Source of the DNA: Halorubrum distributum JCM 10118
GTDB lineage: Archaea; Halobacteriota; Halobacteria; Halobacteriales; Haloferacaceae
Assembly (NCBI RefSeq): GCF_000337335.1
Contig: NZ_AOJN01000049.1
Span: 339,885-403,884, forward strand
Reading direction: 5' to 3'
Length of the DNA: 64,000 nt
Shown here: piece after piece, positions 32,503 through 40,818 of the stretch
Numbering within the stretch: position 1 is the stretch's first letter
Layout: every line of letters begins with the position of its first letter
Notes under the pieces: generated by a model
Databases searched by the model: none
Seen by the model: only the letters and a program-made list of their open reading frames with translations
Told to the model about the DNA's origin: nothing
Made by a program: the position numbers and the translations under genes

Positions 32503-33408
32503 CTACTCTTCGTCGAGCGACAGCGCGTCCGTCGGACACTCCTCGACGCAGGCGGCGCACTGGAGGCAGTCGGCGTGATCGACGACGCCGTCGACCTCGC
32601 GGGTCGACCCCTCGAGACCGCCCGGCGAGAACACGTCGCCGTGGTCCGTGACCTCGCCCTCGGCGTACTGCCCCGGACGGATCTCCTGTCGGCAGACCGT
32701 CCCGCAGCGACCGCAGCTCACGCAGGCGTCCGCGTCGACCTCGACGCGCGGCGCCGAGTCGCGGCCGAGCGCCTCCGCGACGCGGTGGACGGCGTGCGAG
32801 AGCGTCCCGGCCGGGCAGATCTGACACCAGGCCCGCTGGTGATAGGCAACCCCGAGGCCGACCGCGACGAGCGTGCTGACGCCGAGCATCGTCAGGAAGG
32901 GCACGCCGAGCGACCCGCCCTGCCGCCACGCGGCGTGGAGTCCCGTCCCCAAGAGTCCGAACGCCGTCAGGGCCACGGCCGCGCGGGTCAGCGGATGCTT
33001 GAACCAGTCCGGTGTCCGTCTGCCACGGCTGAACAGGCGGACGTAGCCGTCGAGCATCCCGCTACGCGGACAGAGGTGATTACAGTAGAACCGGCCGCGG
33101 ACGGCGCCGACGCCGACCGCCGCGGCGGCGCAGCCGACGACGCCGACCCCCGCGACGAGCGGGTACCAAAACGCGGCCGCGAGCAACCCGACGAAGGCGA
33201 CGCCGAGGAAGCGCTGCCAGCGTCGCCGTCGTTCGATCGAGTCATCGTCAACCGGCCGCCGACGGATCGTGTCGAGCCCCCGCTTGTCGAACCACGACTC
33301 CCCGTCGCGTACCCGTCGGACCCTCTCGACGAGTCGCTTCGTTCGCTCACCGGCCGTCACCGACCGCACCCCGTCCACGAGTTCGCTCGCTCGGTCTCGC
33401 AGGCTCAT
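32503..33408 (-). CDS. NapH-like membrane polyferredoxin
   Basis: This 301-residue protein has about four membrane segments, between which lie two cysteine motifs of the NapH/NosR/RdxA type: YCNHLCPRSG and WCQICPAG. At the C-terminus two classic [4Fe-4S] sites follow, CVSCGRCGTVC and CLQCAACVEECP. Such proteins pass electrons across or along the membrane to periplasmic or cytoplasmic reductases. No reductase subunit is next to it. The neighbour (31334) is a flavoprotein with a redox disulfide, so a shared electron-transfer role is possible but not shown. The N-terminal 70 residues are basic and soluble. Confidence 0.88.
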   Translation of the reverse strand: MSLRDRASELVDGVRSVTAGERTKRLVERVRRVRDGESWFDKRGLDTIRRRPVDDDSIERRRRWQRFLGVAFVGLLAAAFWYPLVAGVGVVGCAAAAVGVGAVRGRFYCNHLCPRSGMLDGYVRLFSRGRRTPDWFKHPLTRAAVALTAFGLLGTGLHAAWRQGGSLGVPFLTMLGVSTLVAVGLGVAYHQRAWCQICPAGTLSHAVHRVAEALGRDSAPRVEVDADACVSCGRCGTVCRQEIRPGQYAEGEVTDHGDVFSPGGLEGSTREVDGVVDHADCLQCAACVEECPTDALSLDEE

Positions 33409-33534
33409 CTTCGACGCGGACGATCTTATCCGGCGCGTCAGAGTTAGTAGTTTGGAAAGAACACAATTCTACACAAGACTACCGTGCCGTGCCGCTCATC
33501 CGTCGCGACTCCGGCCCGTCGCGAGGTTCGGCGG

Positions 33535-34263
33535 TCACCTCGTCCGAGGAGGGATCGGGCCCGCCCGGCGGACCGGCTGGTGGCGCTCGGCGAGGCGCCG
33601 GAAGTTCTCGAATATCTGCTTGCTCGCCCGCGCCGCCTCGACGGATTCGTCGGTGATCCCGTCCAGCACGGAGCGCTTCCGATCGTCCGGAAGGTCCTTC
33701 CCCTCTGTCACCCAGACCGCCGTCTCGCGGTCGTACTCCGGGTGGAACTGTATCCCGTAGCTACTGCCGATGCGGAAGGCTTGGACGCCGTGGCCGTTGC
33801 GTGCGAGGGTCGCCGCGCCCGGGGGAAGTTCGGCGACGCGGTCGGAGTGCGTCTCGAAGCTGACGAACCGCTCCGGGAGCCCCTCGAACAGCGGGTCGTC
33901 GCCGAGGCGCACGACCCGCTCGTACCCGAGTTCGTACTCCGCCATGTCGACGACGCGCCCGCCCAGCGCCTGCGCGAGGAACTGGTGTCCCCAGCAGATG
34001 CCCAGCGTCGGGACGTCCGCCCGATGGACCCGACGGATCCACTCCGTCAGCTCGTGGATCCAGTCGCGGTCGTCGTACGCCGAGGTCTGCGACCCGCTGA
34101 TGACGACGCCGTCGAACCGCCATTCGGACGCCGACACCGACGGCGGGAACTCGCCCTCGCTCGCCTTGTACACGACGACCTCCCCGTCGAGCTCCCGACG
34201 GAGGTTCGACTCCGCGGGCGTCTCCCCCACCGACGCATCGATCACTGCGAACGTTACGCTCAT
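33535..34263 (-). CDS. Class I glutamine amidotransferase (GATase)
   Basis: About 242 residues from the ATG at 34261-34263. It has the catalytic Cys in LGICWGHQFLAQALGG and the His-Glu pair in YGIQFHPEYDRE, the triad of class I amidotransferases such as the GMP-synthase glutaminase. FDGVVISGSQTSAYDD is the usual oxyanion-loop region. As a free-standing protein it may hydrolyse glutamine-like substrates (gamma-glutamyl compounds) or serve a synthetase encoded elsewhere. A near-perfect 8-bp palindrome (TGTGTGTA / TACACACA) sits about 35-58 bases upstream and may control it. The substrate is unknown. Confidence 0.88.
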   Translation of the reverse strand: MSVTFAVIDASVGETPAESNLRRELDGEVVVYKASEGEFPPSVSASEWRFDGVVISGSQTSAYDDRDWIHELTEWIRRVHRADVPTLGICWGHQFLAQALGGRVVDMAEYELGYERVVRLGDDPLFEGLPERFVSFETHSDRVAELPPGAATLARNGHGVQAFRIGSSYGIQFHPEYDRETAVWVTEGKDLPDDRKRSVLDGITDESVEAARASKQIFENFRRLAERHQPVRRAGPIPPRTR

Positions 34264-34297
34264 GTGTCTACCGAGGCGCACTACGGCCAAATTACTT

Positions 34298-34321
34298 TGT
34301 GTGTAATGTACTATACACACA
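34298..34321 (-). promoter_or_regulatory. 8-bp inverted repeat upstream of the GATase gene
   Basis: TGTGTGTA and TACACACA, with an 8-base spacer, form a perfect dyad 35-58 bases before the ATG at 34263. It lies where a regulator would act on a nearby promoter. No regulator gene for it can be named. Confidence 0.4.
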
Positions 34322-34395
34322 CTATCGATGTCGATCAGACGAGAGCCGGTTGCGCCCGTTCGGTGTGGAACCGCGGCGGCGAGGCGCCCGCCCGT

Positions 34396-35400
34396 TCAGA
34401 CGATCTCCGCGATCGCTTCGCGGAGGGACAGTCCCTCACCGACGACGTCGCGCCGGTAATGCATGTAGACCGCGCCGAGTGGGGGCTGGATGACGTACGC
34501 CAGCGCGATCGGTAACACCGCCCCGGAGGGCACCGCGTCCCCGGCGACGACGATCGCCAGCGCGATCGACAGGTTTCGCATGCTGGTCGCGTACACGAGC
34601 GCGACGCCCCGTCGCGGGTCGAGCAGCGTCCGTCCGGCGGCCGCGGCGACGCCGAGGACCGCCGCGTAAAACACCACCAGCGGGACGACCGTCACCGCCG
34701 ACGCGACGGGGTCCGCGAGGATCTGCCCGGACCGCATCGTCATCGCGACGAACACGATCAGCATCACGCCGAGCGACGACAGTCCGCCGAACAGCGGCTT
34801 CAGGCGCTTGAAACCAGCTGTGGAATACCGGCGGAGCAACAGCCATCGAGTGGCCGTCCCGGCGGCCATCGGGACGATCACCACCTGCGCGAGCTGTCGG
34901 TACAGCGCCGGGGGGTCGAACCCGATGTCGGCCGGCACGAGCACGGAGAGGTACGCCGGGAGGATCACGATCGCCGCCAAGAGGTTGACCGCCATCGCGA
35001 CCAGCGCCGCCTCGAGGTCGCCGTCGGCGAGGCCCGTCCACGCGGCGGTCATCCCGGAAGTCGGGATGAGCGCGATGAAGTACAGACCGACGGCGTACTC
35101 GACGGATCCGCCGAAGAAGCCCCGCGAGAGGGCGACCGCGAACAGCGGCGCTGCGCCGAAGTTGATCAGCAGGCTCAACCCCACTGGACCGGCGTGGTCG
35201 CGGACGTTGATCACTTCCCGAAGGTCGATGTTGATCATCATCGGGTAGATCATCAGGAACAGGATCGGGACGACCGCGGCTCGCAGGAGCGCTTTCGTCC
35301 CCGAGCCCGCGACCTGGCCGAAGGCCAGCCCGGCGACCAGCGAGGCGACGACGACGTAGATGAGGTTCTCCTTGATTCCGGTGAGGAACGGCCGTATCAT
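34396..35400 (-). CDS. BASS-family transporter (ACR3/bile-acid-symporter-like)
   Basis: This 334-residue protein has about ten membrane segments. The pattern ILFLMIYPMMINID and the later IPTSGMTAAWTGLADGD and SMRNLSIALAIV align by eye with arsenite exporters of the ACR3 branch of the BASS superfamily. However, ACR3 proteins need a cysteine in the first of these helices and a glutamate in the second; here they are Thr/Ser and Ser, and the whole protein contains no cysteine. It therefore is unlikely to be an arsenite pump and may move another anion or organic acid. It has no arsenic-resistance neighbour. Family membership is firm, substrate is not. Confidence 0.85.
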   Translation of the reverse strand: MIRPFLTGIKENLIYVVVASLVAGLAFGQVAGSGTKALLRAAVVPILFLMIYPMMINIDLREVINVRDHAGPVGLSLLINFGAAPLFAVALSRGFFGGSVEYAVGLYFIALIPTSGMTAAWTGLADGDLEAALVAMAVNLLAAIVILPAYLSVLVPADIGFDPPALYRQLAQVVIVPMAAGTATRWLLLRRYSTAGFKRLKPLFGGLSSLGVMLIVFVAMTMRSGQILADPVASAVTVVPLVVFYAAVLGVAAAAGRTLLDPRRGVALVYATSMRNLSIALAIVVAGDAVPSGAVLPIALAYVIQPPLGAVYMHYRRDVVGEGLSLREAIAEIV

Positions 35401-35857
35401 CTGAGGGACGTGTGCGGTTCGCGATGCGGGCGGTTGCCGTGGCGATACGCGCTCTTCCGTCGGGCGGGCGTTCGGTCAGTCATCTCTCGGGCATCCGGTC
35501 AGCCGGCCCTCGACGCCTCCGACCGGCTTCGGGACTCGATACACAGTAACGTGCGACACGACCAAAAATGTGTGGTTAGAACAATTCTACTGTCGCTCGT
35601 TCGGGCCGCCGTCCGTCGTGATTGTATCCGCACAAACGCGTACTGTGGGCTGAATCAGCTGGCAGTCGCAAATGTGGAGAGTCGAATTTCGAGAACGCAC
35701 CCCGACGCGAAGATGTTCGATATGTCCAATAACATGCCGCCGATCTGCCAGTTAAAACCGAACGAAGAGGTAGTTCTGCCCTGTGGGAGTCTCGACAGCG
35801 CGGGGCTCAGATCGAAGAGAAGATCGTGGGTCGGCGGACCGCGCGCCGCTCGCGCGG
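35401..35857. other. Intergenic region without a clear gene
   Basis: This 457-base gap is between two minus-strand genes. A TAGAACAATTCTA palindrome lies at 35577-35589. A short plus-strand frame from about 35710 (MFDMSNNMPPICQL) has no matching domain and merges into the antisense of the CysD-like gene, so it was not called. The gap likely holds the promoter of the BASS transporter gene and the terminator of the CysD-like gene. Confidence 0.5.
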
Positions 35858-36829
35858 TTACATGTAGCCGAGGTCGCGCAGGCGCTCCATCAGGTCCTCC
35901 TTGTCCTGGGCGCGGCCGGCGCGCTCGGTCGTGTCCTCGAGGTTCTGGAGCCACGCGGGCTCCTCGGTCGTCTTCTCCGTACTGACTTCGCTGCCGAGCG
36001 AGCGGAACCCGGCGAAGTACTTCGGCGAGATCGGCACGTCCTCTCGGGTGACCCCCTCGGGCAGGTCGTCGTCGGCCTGCGGGATGTACCCCTCGTCGGG
36101 GAACGCCTCGACGGTGTCCGGCACGACGAAGTTCCAGAAGGCGTCCCACACGTCGGCCTCCGCGAACTGGAGGATGGGCTGGATGCGGTCGTGCGGCGGG
36201 AACAGATCGGGGTCGTGGCGCGGCGAGAAGAACGTCTCGTCGGCGCGCGCCTCCTGCTCGTCCCAGCGGACGCCGGAGATGACGCCGTCGATGTCGTACT
36301 CCTCGAGGGCGTCGTTGAGCGCGACCGTCTTCAGCAGGTGGTTCCCGACGTAGGTGTCCAAGAGGAACGGGAACGAGTCCTCCTCGAACTCCAGGATCTC
36401 CCGGATGTGGTGCTGGTTGTGCTCCGAGAGCGCGTCGACGGGGATGTCGTCGCCCGGTTCGAGGCCGTGTTCCTCGACGTAGTCGCCGACGTCCTCGTTG
36501 CGGGCGTACACGAGGTCGATGTCCCACTCGTCGGCCCAGTGCTCGACGAAGTCGGTGATGTCGTCGAAGTGCTGGAAGTGGTCGATGAAGACGGCGGTCG
36601 GCTTCTCGTAGCCGTACTCCTCGGCGACCTGATTGATGAAGTACAGCGTCAGCGTGGAGTCTTTCCCGCCCGTCCACATCACCGCGGGGTTGTCGTACTG
36701 TTCGAGCCCGCGGCGAGTGACCTCGACCGCCTTCTCGATTTTGTGCTGGATCGACGGGTAGTCGTCGGGGGTCTCCCCCTCGCCGTCGGCGTAATCGACG
36801 TCGACGCTCGCCGGGAAGTCGTCGCTCAT
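35858..36829 (-). CDS. PP-loop ATP pyrophosphatase of the CysD/PAPS-reductase family
   Basis: About 323 residues from the ATG at 36827-36829. The PP-loop MWTGGKDSTLTLYF (residues about 50-63) binds ATP. GVISGVRWDEQEARADETFFSPR is the typical 'R-x-D-E-x-x-R' region. The C-terminal part with AGFRSLGSEVSTEKTTEEP and ERAGRAQDKEDLMERLRDLGYM is laid out like CysD, the small subunit of ATP sulfurylase (T-x-E-R-x-G-R then G-Y-F). The catalytic cysteine of true PAPS reductases (E-C-G) is absent. It probably activates sulfate or a related oxyanion, but no CysN GTPase gene is adjacent. It could supply reduced sulfur for the sulfoquinovose pathway at 10551. Confidence 0.82.
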   Translation of the reverse strand: MSDDFPASVDVDYADGEGETPDDYPSIQHKIEKAVEVTRRGLEQYDNPAVMWTGGKDSTLTLYFINQVAEEYGYEKPTAVFIDHFQHFDDITDFVEHWADEWDIDLVYARNEDVGDYVEEHGLEPGDDIPVDALSEHNQHHIREILEFEEDSFPFLLDTYVGNHLLKTVALNDALEEYDIDGVISGVRWDEQEARADETFFSPRHDPDLFPPHDRIQPILQFAEADVWDAFWNFVVPDTVEAFPDEGYIPQADDDLPEGVTREDVPISPKYFAGFRSLGSEVSTEKTTEEPAWLQNLEDTTERAGRAQDKEDLMERLRDLGYM

Positions 36830-36966
36830 ACGCCGTAGCTGTCGCCGCCGAGACGAATAGGCTTTCTGAATCGCGGTCGCCCGGAGGGGGTGCCGACCGG
36901 AGACCGCTCTCCACCGCCGTTTCGCGGAACACAAGGGATATGCCGGCCGCCCCGGAATCACCGGAC

Positions 36967-38310
36967 ATGGGTCTGTTCGACCGGCTCCGCGGCGACGACG
37001 ACGAGCGCGTCGTCTTCCTCGGGATCGACGGCGTACCGCTCGACCTCGTCGAGGACCACCCCGAGGTCTTCGAGAACCTGACCGAGATCGCCGAGACCGG
37101 CTCCGGGGGCCGCCTCGAGAGCATTGTGCCGCCAGAGTCGAGCGCGTGCTGGCCGAGCCTCACGACCGGCGTGAACCCCGGCGCCACGGGCGTGTACGGC
37201 TTTCAGGACCGCGAGCGCGACTCCTACGAGACGTACGTCCCGCTCGGGCGCCACGTGGAGGCGACGCGCCTGTGGGACCGCGTCACCGACGCCGGCCGCG
37301 ACGCGACCGTGCTTAACGTCCCCGTCACGTTCCCGCCGTCGACGCGGATCCAGCGGATGGTCTCCGGCTTCCTCTCGCCCGACCTGGAGTCGGCGTCGAG
37401 CGACGAGTCGGTCCGGGAGACGCTCGACGGCTTCGACTACAAGATCGACGTCAACGCCAAGCTCGGCCACGACGACGACAAGACCGAGTTCATCGAGAAC
37501 GCGAACGCGACGCTCGACGCCCGCTACGAGGCGTTCGACCACTACCTCGCACAGGACGACTGGGACCTCTTCTTCGGCGTCTTCATGAGCACCGACCGAG
37601 TGAACCACTTCCTCTTCGGCGACTACGCGACCGACGGCGAGTACGCCGACGAGTTCCTCGAGTTCTACCGACGGCTCGACGGGTACATCGGCGAGATCCG
37701 CGACTCGCTCGACGACGACACCACGCTGATCGTCGCCTCCGACCACGGGTTCACCGAGCTGAACTGGGAGGTGAACTTCAACCAGTTCCTCGCCGACGAG
37801 GGGTGGCTCTCCTACGCGGACGACGACCACGACTCGCTGACCGACATCGACGGCGACACGCGCGCGTACTCGCTCATCCCCGGCCGCTTCTACCTCAACC
37901 TCGAGGGCCGCGAACCGGAGGGCGTCGTCCCCGAATCCGAGTACGAGGCGACGCGCGAGGAGCTCATCGACGACCTCGAATCGCTCACCGGCCCCGACGG
38001 CCGGCGGGTGTGCAAGCGGATCGTGAAAGGCGAGACCGTCTTCGACGGCGACCACGACGACATCGCCCCCGACCTCGTCGTCATCCCCGCGGACGGGTTC
38101 GACCTCAAGTCCGGGTTCGGCGGGAAAGAGGCCGTCTTCACCGAGGGCCCCCGCAACGGGATGCACAAGTTCGAGAACTCGCTTTTGTACTCGACCGATC
38201 CCGACCTCGACCTCGCCGACGCGAATCTCTTCGACGTGACGCCGACGGTCCTCGACCTGCTGGACGTCGACGTCGACGCCGAGTTCGACGGCGAGAGCCT
38301 GCTGGGCTGA
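36967..38310 (+). CDS. Type I phosphodiesterase/nucleotide pyrophosphatase family protein
   Basis: About 447 residues from the ATG at 36967; an ATG nine codons upstream is possible. The metal site begins with VVFLGIDGVPLDLV, then PPESSACWPSLTTGVNPG (Ser/Thr nucleophile position), HGFTELNWEVNFN near the second metal, and PDLVVIPADGF plus GMHKFENSLLYS at the C-terminus. This is the alkaline-phosphatase-superfamily layout of the AP/phosphodiesterase group. It should cleave a phosphodiester or phosphonate bond, with zinc or manganese. It is divergent from the CysD-like gene (137 bases), and its natural substrate is unknown. Confidence 0.88.
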   Translation: MGLFDRLRGDDDERVVFLGIDGVPLDLVEDHPEVFENLTEIAETGSGGRLESIVPPESSACWPSLTTGVNPGATGVYGFQDRERDSYETYVPLGRHVEATRLWDRVTDAGRDATVLNVPVTFPPSTRIQRMVSGFLSPDLESASSDESVRETLDGFDYKIDVNAKLGHDDDKTEFIENANATLDARYEAFDHYLAQDDWDLFFGVFMSTDRVNHFLFGDYATDGEYADEFLEFYRRLDGYIGEIRDSLDDDTTLIVASDHGFTELNWEVNFNQFLADEGWLSYADDDHDSLTDIDGDTRAYSLIPGRFYLNLEGREPEGVVPESEYEATREELIDDLESLTGPDGRRVCKRIVKGETVFDGDHDDIAPDLVVIPADGFDLKSGFGGKEAVFTEGPRNGMHKFENSLLYSTDPDLDLADANLFDVTPTVLDLLDVDVDAEFDGESLLG

Positions 38311-38346
38311 GGGCGCCGAGGTCGGCCCGCTCGACCGATCTCGTCG

Positions 38347-39714
38347 CTACCCGAGCGGCGACCACCGCTCGCCCGGCGTCGCGCGGAACCCGTACGCCGT
38401 GTCGCCGTCGAGGGCGACCAGCCGCCCGCCGAACGCGAACACCTCCTCCGGCTCGACCCCGTCCGGAAACGGCGCCTCCCACTCCACCGATCCGTCGGCG
38501 CCGACTGCGACCATCCGCGCGTCCGTCTCACCGTTGAAGCCGCCTCCGTTCTCCGTGAGGTACGCGCCGGTCGCGTCGGCGGCGAGGTGGTCCGGGGGGA
38601 GGTTCGACCGCTCGAACGCGACCTCGCCCGCGGTGAAGTCGACCGCGGTCAGCGTCTGCCCCCGCGAGTAGTAGAGCCGGCCCGCTCCGGACGGGACCGC
38701 GGTCGGGCGGGCGCTCGGAGCGCGCGCGTCGAGCGCGAACCGACTGTCGAGGGTCCGGTCGTACCCGGTGAACGACGCGTCCGGAGCCCCGACCGCGACG
38801 GTCCCGTCGACGGCGACCAGCCACTCGTGGGTGCCGGCGACCGCGCGCTCGGCGATCCGACCACCGCCTCGATCGTATCCGACGATCGCCGCCCGGTCGC
38901 CACCGACAGCCGCGTCTTCGGGAGCGAGCGCCCACACGGTCTCGCCGTCGACCGCGACGCGCGACATCGGGTCGGCGACCGCCCCGACGCTCTCGCCGGT
39001 CCACAGGTCCGGGACCGCGAACGACGGATCGCCCGTCTCTGCGTCGACGACCGCGATCCCGCTCGGTCCGACCGCGAGCGCGAGCGCGTCGCCCGCACGG
39101 ACGCCTCGCAGGGTCGGGCCGGGCCCGTGCCCCCCGTCGGCCGTTTCGCCGTCTTCGGACCCGTCCGTCCCGTCGCCGCCGGGTTCGGCCGCGAGGAGCG
39201 ACCCGGCGTCGACCCGCCAACGGACCGGGTCGTCGGTCGATCTCCCCGTCGTCTCGCCGCCTCCGGACGGGTCGGTCGCCGCCAGGGTTCCCCCGTCTGA
39301 GAGGTCGACCGCCGTCACTCGACCCCGTTCAACCGGGAGGAACGCGGCGTCGTCCGCGACCGCAGGTTCGCCGACGACCTGTCGCTCCGTCTCGCCGACG
39401 CTCCGGACGGTCCCGTCCGGGGTGAGGACGGAGACCGCCGCGTTCGAGACGTCGCGCCAGACCTCCGCCTCGAAGTCGTAGCTGCGCCCGGACCGGTTCT
39501 CGACGGTGACCAGTCGGTCAGCCGTCGCGCGGTGCCAGACGTCGCCGCCGAACGCCAGCCCGCCGGCCCGGAGCGTGGCCTCCCACGCGAGGTCGCCCCC
39601 GCCGGGGACGTAGCCGCAGCCGGCGGTCACCGCCGCGAGCGCGGTCGCCGCGCCCGCGAGGAACCGGCGTCGAGCGGCGGCCGGCCGTCCGCGCCGTCCG
39701 TCGTCACCCGTCAC
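38347..39714 (-). CDS. Tat lipoprotein with PQQ-like beta-propeller
   Basis: This 455-residue protein begins with a Tat signal ending in a lipobox (RRRFLAGAATALAAVTAGCG). The rest is a string of beta-propeller blades: repeats such as GDALALAVGPSGIAVVDAETG, GTVAVGAPDASFTGYD, TLTAVDFTAGEVAFE and DGSVEWEAPFPDG, each a 'V-A-x-D-x-x-T-G-x-x-x-W' type blade of the PQQ-binding-like family. It is probably an envelope scaffold or sensor. It overlaps the HtpX gene by 4 bases (ATGA), so the two are co-translated; a role in envelope quality control is possible. No enzyme residues were found. Confidence 0.83.
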   Translation of the reverse strand: MTGDDGRRGRPAAARRRFLAGAATALAAVTAGCGYVPGGGDLAWEATLRAGGLAFGGDVWHRATADRLVTVENRSGRSYDFEAEVWRDVSNAAVSVLTPDGTVRSVGETERQVVGEPAVADDAAFLPVERGRVTAVDLSDGGTLAATDPSGGGETTGRSTDDPVRWRVDAGSLLAAEPGGDGTDGSEDGETADGGHGPGPTLRGVRAGDALALAVGPSGIAVVDAETGDPSFAVPDLWTGESVGAVADPMSRVAVDGETVWALAPEDAAVGGDRAAIVGYDRGGGRIAERAVAGTHEWLVAVDGTVAVGAPDASFTGYDRTLDSRFALDARAPSARPTAVPSGAGRLYYSRGQTLTAVDFTAGEVAFERSNLPPDHLAADATGAYLTENGGGFNGETDARMVAVGADGSVEWEAPFPDGVEPEEVFAFGGRLVALDGDTAYGFRATPGERWSPLG

Positions 39715-40793
39715 GCCTCCTCACCCGCAAGCCGGCGGAGCCGGGCGATCCGCTCTCCGGTCGGGGGATGCGTCTCCGGGAACACGTCCGTGCTGACGAG
39801 CTCCTCGTCGCCGAACGCGCGGGCTTCGAGGGGAGCGAGGTACAGCGCCTCGGCGCCGCCGTCGAGTTCGCGGAGGTCCCGGTCGGGCACCTCGGGCATC
39901 GCCTCGTCGACGGTCCGGAGCGCGCTCGCCAGCGCGGCGGGCGAGCCGGTGATCTCCGCCGCGCCGCGGTCGGCGGCGTACTCGCGGTACCGCGAGAGGA
40001 CGCGGTGGATCAGCACGCTCCCGAACCAGAACATCGCGGAGACGGTGAGCGTGAGGAGCGCGCTGACGGTGATCACCACGAGGCCGACGGCGAGCGCCCG
40101 GCCGTCGCGGTCGCCCCCGCCTCCCCCGCCGAACCGGAGGAGGTTGTACAGGCCGTAGAGGACGTAGAACGCGGCGATCGCGACGTAGTAGGTGACCGTC
40201 GGGAGCACCCACGCCACCGTCATCAGGCTCGCGTCGCGGTTCGCGAGGTGCGACAGCTCGTGGGCGAGGACGGCGTCCAGTTCGGCGTCGTCGAGCCGGT
40301 CGAGGAGCCCGGACGTGACGACGACGGTCCCGTCGTTCGGCGTCCCGACCGCGAACGCGTTCGGCAAGTCGGTGTGCTTGACCGCCACGTCCGGCGCGGG
40401 CAGGTCGGCCTGCGCGGCCAGCCGCGTCACCGCGGCGTGGAGCTCTGGGTACTCGTCGGGTGAGACGCGCCGCGCGCCGACCGACCGCAGCACGGTCCGG
40501 GGGCCGTACCGGTACTGAGCGGCCAGCCCGCCGAGGACGACGACCGCGAGGAGGACGGGGTCGACGTACACCTCGCCGGTGTACGGGCGCTCGTTCGCCC
40601 ACTCCAACAGGGGCAGGCCGACCGCGTTGATCAGGAAGACGAACGCGTACACGAACGCGAACGGGAGCGCGATCACCAGCGCGGTCGCGACGACCATCCG
40701 GACGCGGAGCCCCCGGTCGGAGCCGTGCGCGCCGGGGCCGTCCGCCGAGGCCGGTCGCTCCGCGCCGCCGACGAAGGGGATGGAGGGCGACAT
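39711..40793 (-). CDS. htpX: HtpX-like M48 membrane metalloprotease
   Basis: This 360-residue protein has membrane segments near residues 32-60, 83-100, and 185-265. The zinc motif AVLAHELSHLANRDA (H-E-x-x-H) sits in the middle and a second glutamate (YREYAADRGAAEI) follows about 60 residues on, as in the M48 family. Other family marks are NAFAVGTPNDGTVVVTSGLLD and the C-terminal THPPTGERIARL. It should degrade misfolded membrane proteins, with its active site in the cytoplasm. It overlaps the beta-propeller lipoprotein gene and follows a short zinc-ribbon protein gene. Confidence 0.93.
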   Translation of the reverse strand: MSPSIPFVGGAERPASADGPGAHGSDRGLRVRMVVATALVIALPFAFVYAFVFLINAVGLPLLEWANERPYTGEVYVDPVLLAVVVLGGLAAQYRYGPRTVLRSVGARRVSPDEYPELHAAVTRLAAQADLPAPDVAVKHTDLPNAFAVGTPNDGTVVVTSGLLDRLDDAELDAVLAHELSHLANRDASLMTVAWVLPTVTYYVAIAAFYVLYGLYNLLRFGGGGGGDRDGRALAVGLVVITVSALLTLTVSAMFWFGSVLIHRVLSRYREYAADRGAAEITGSPAALASALRTVDEAMPEVPDRDLRELDGGAEALYLAPLEARAFGDEELVSTDVFPETHPPTGERIARLRRLAGEEA

Positions 40794-40818
40794 CGATCGA
40801 CCGGTTCGACGCCGAGAA

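Noticed and set aside
32279-32929. A 216-codon minus-strand frame overlapping the polyferredoxin gene
   Set aside because: It is mostly an out-of-frame shadow of the polyferredoxin gene; only its last 59 codons (from 32460) fall outside and were listed separately with low confidence.
33463-35590. A shared ACAATTCTAC ten-mer upstream of the polyferredoxin gene (33463-33472) and in the gap before the BASS gene (35581-35590)
   Set aside because: A single shared ten-mer at different distances from the two starts is too weak to claim a common operator.
35858-36829. PAPS reductase as the name for the PP-loop gene
   Set aside because: The catalytic E-C-G cysteine motif is absent and the C-terminus follows CysD.
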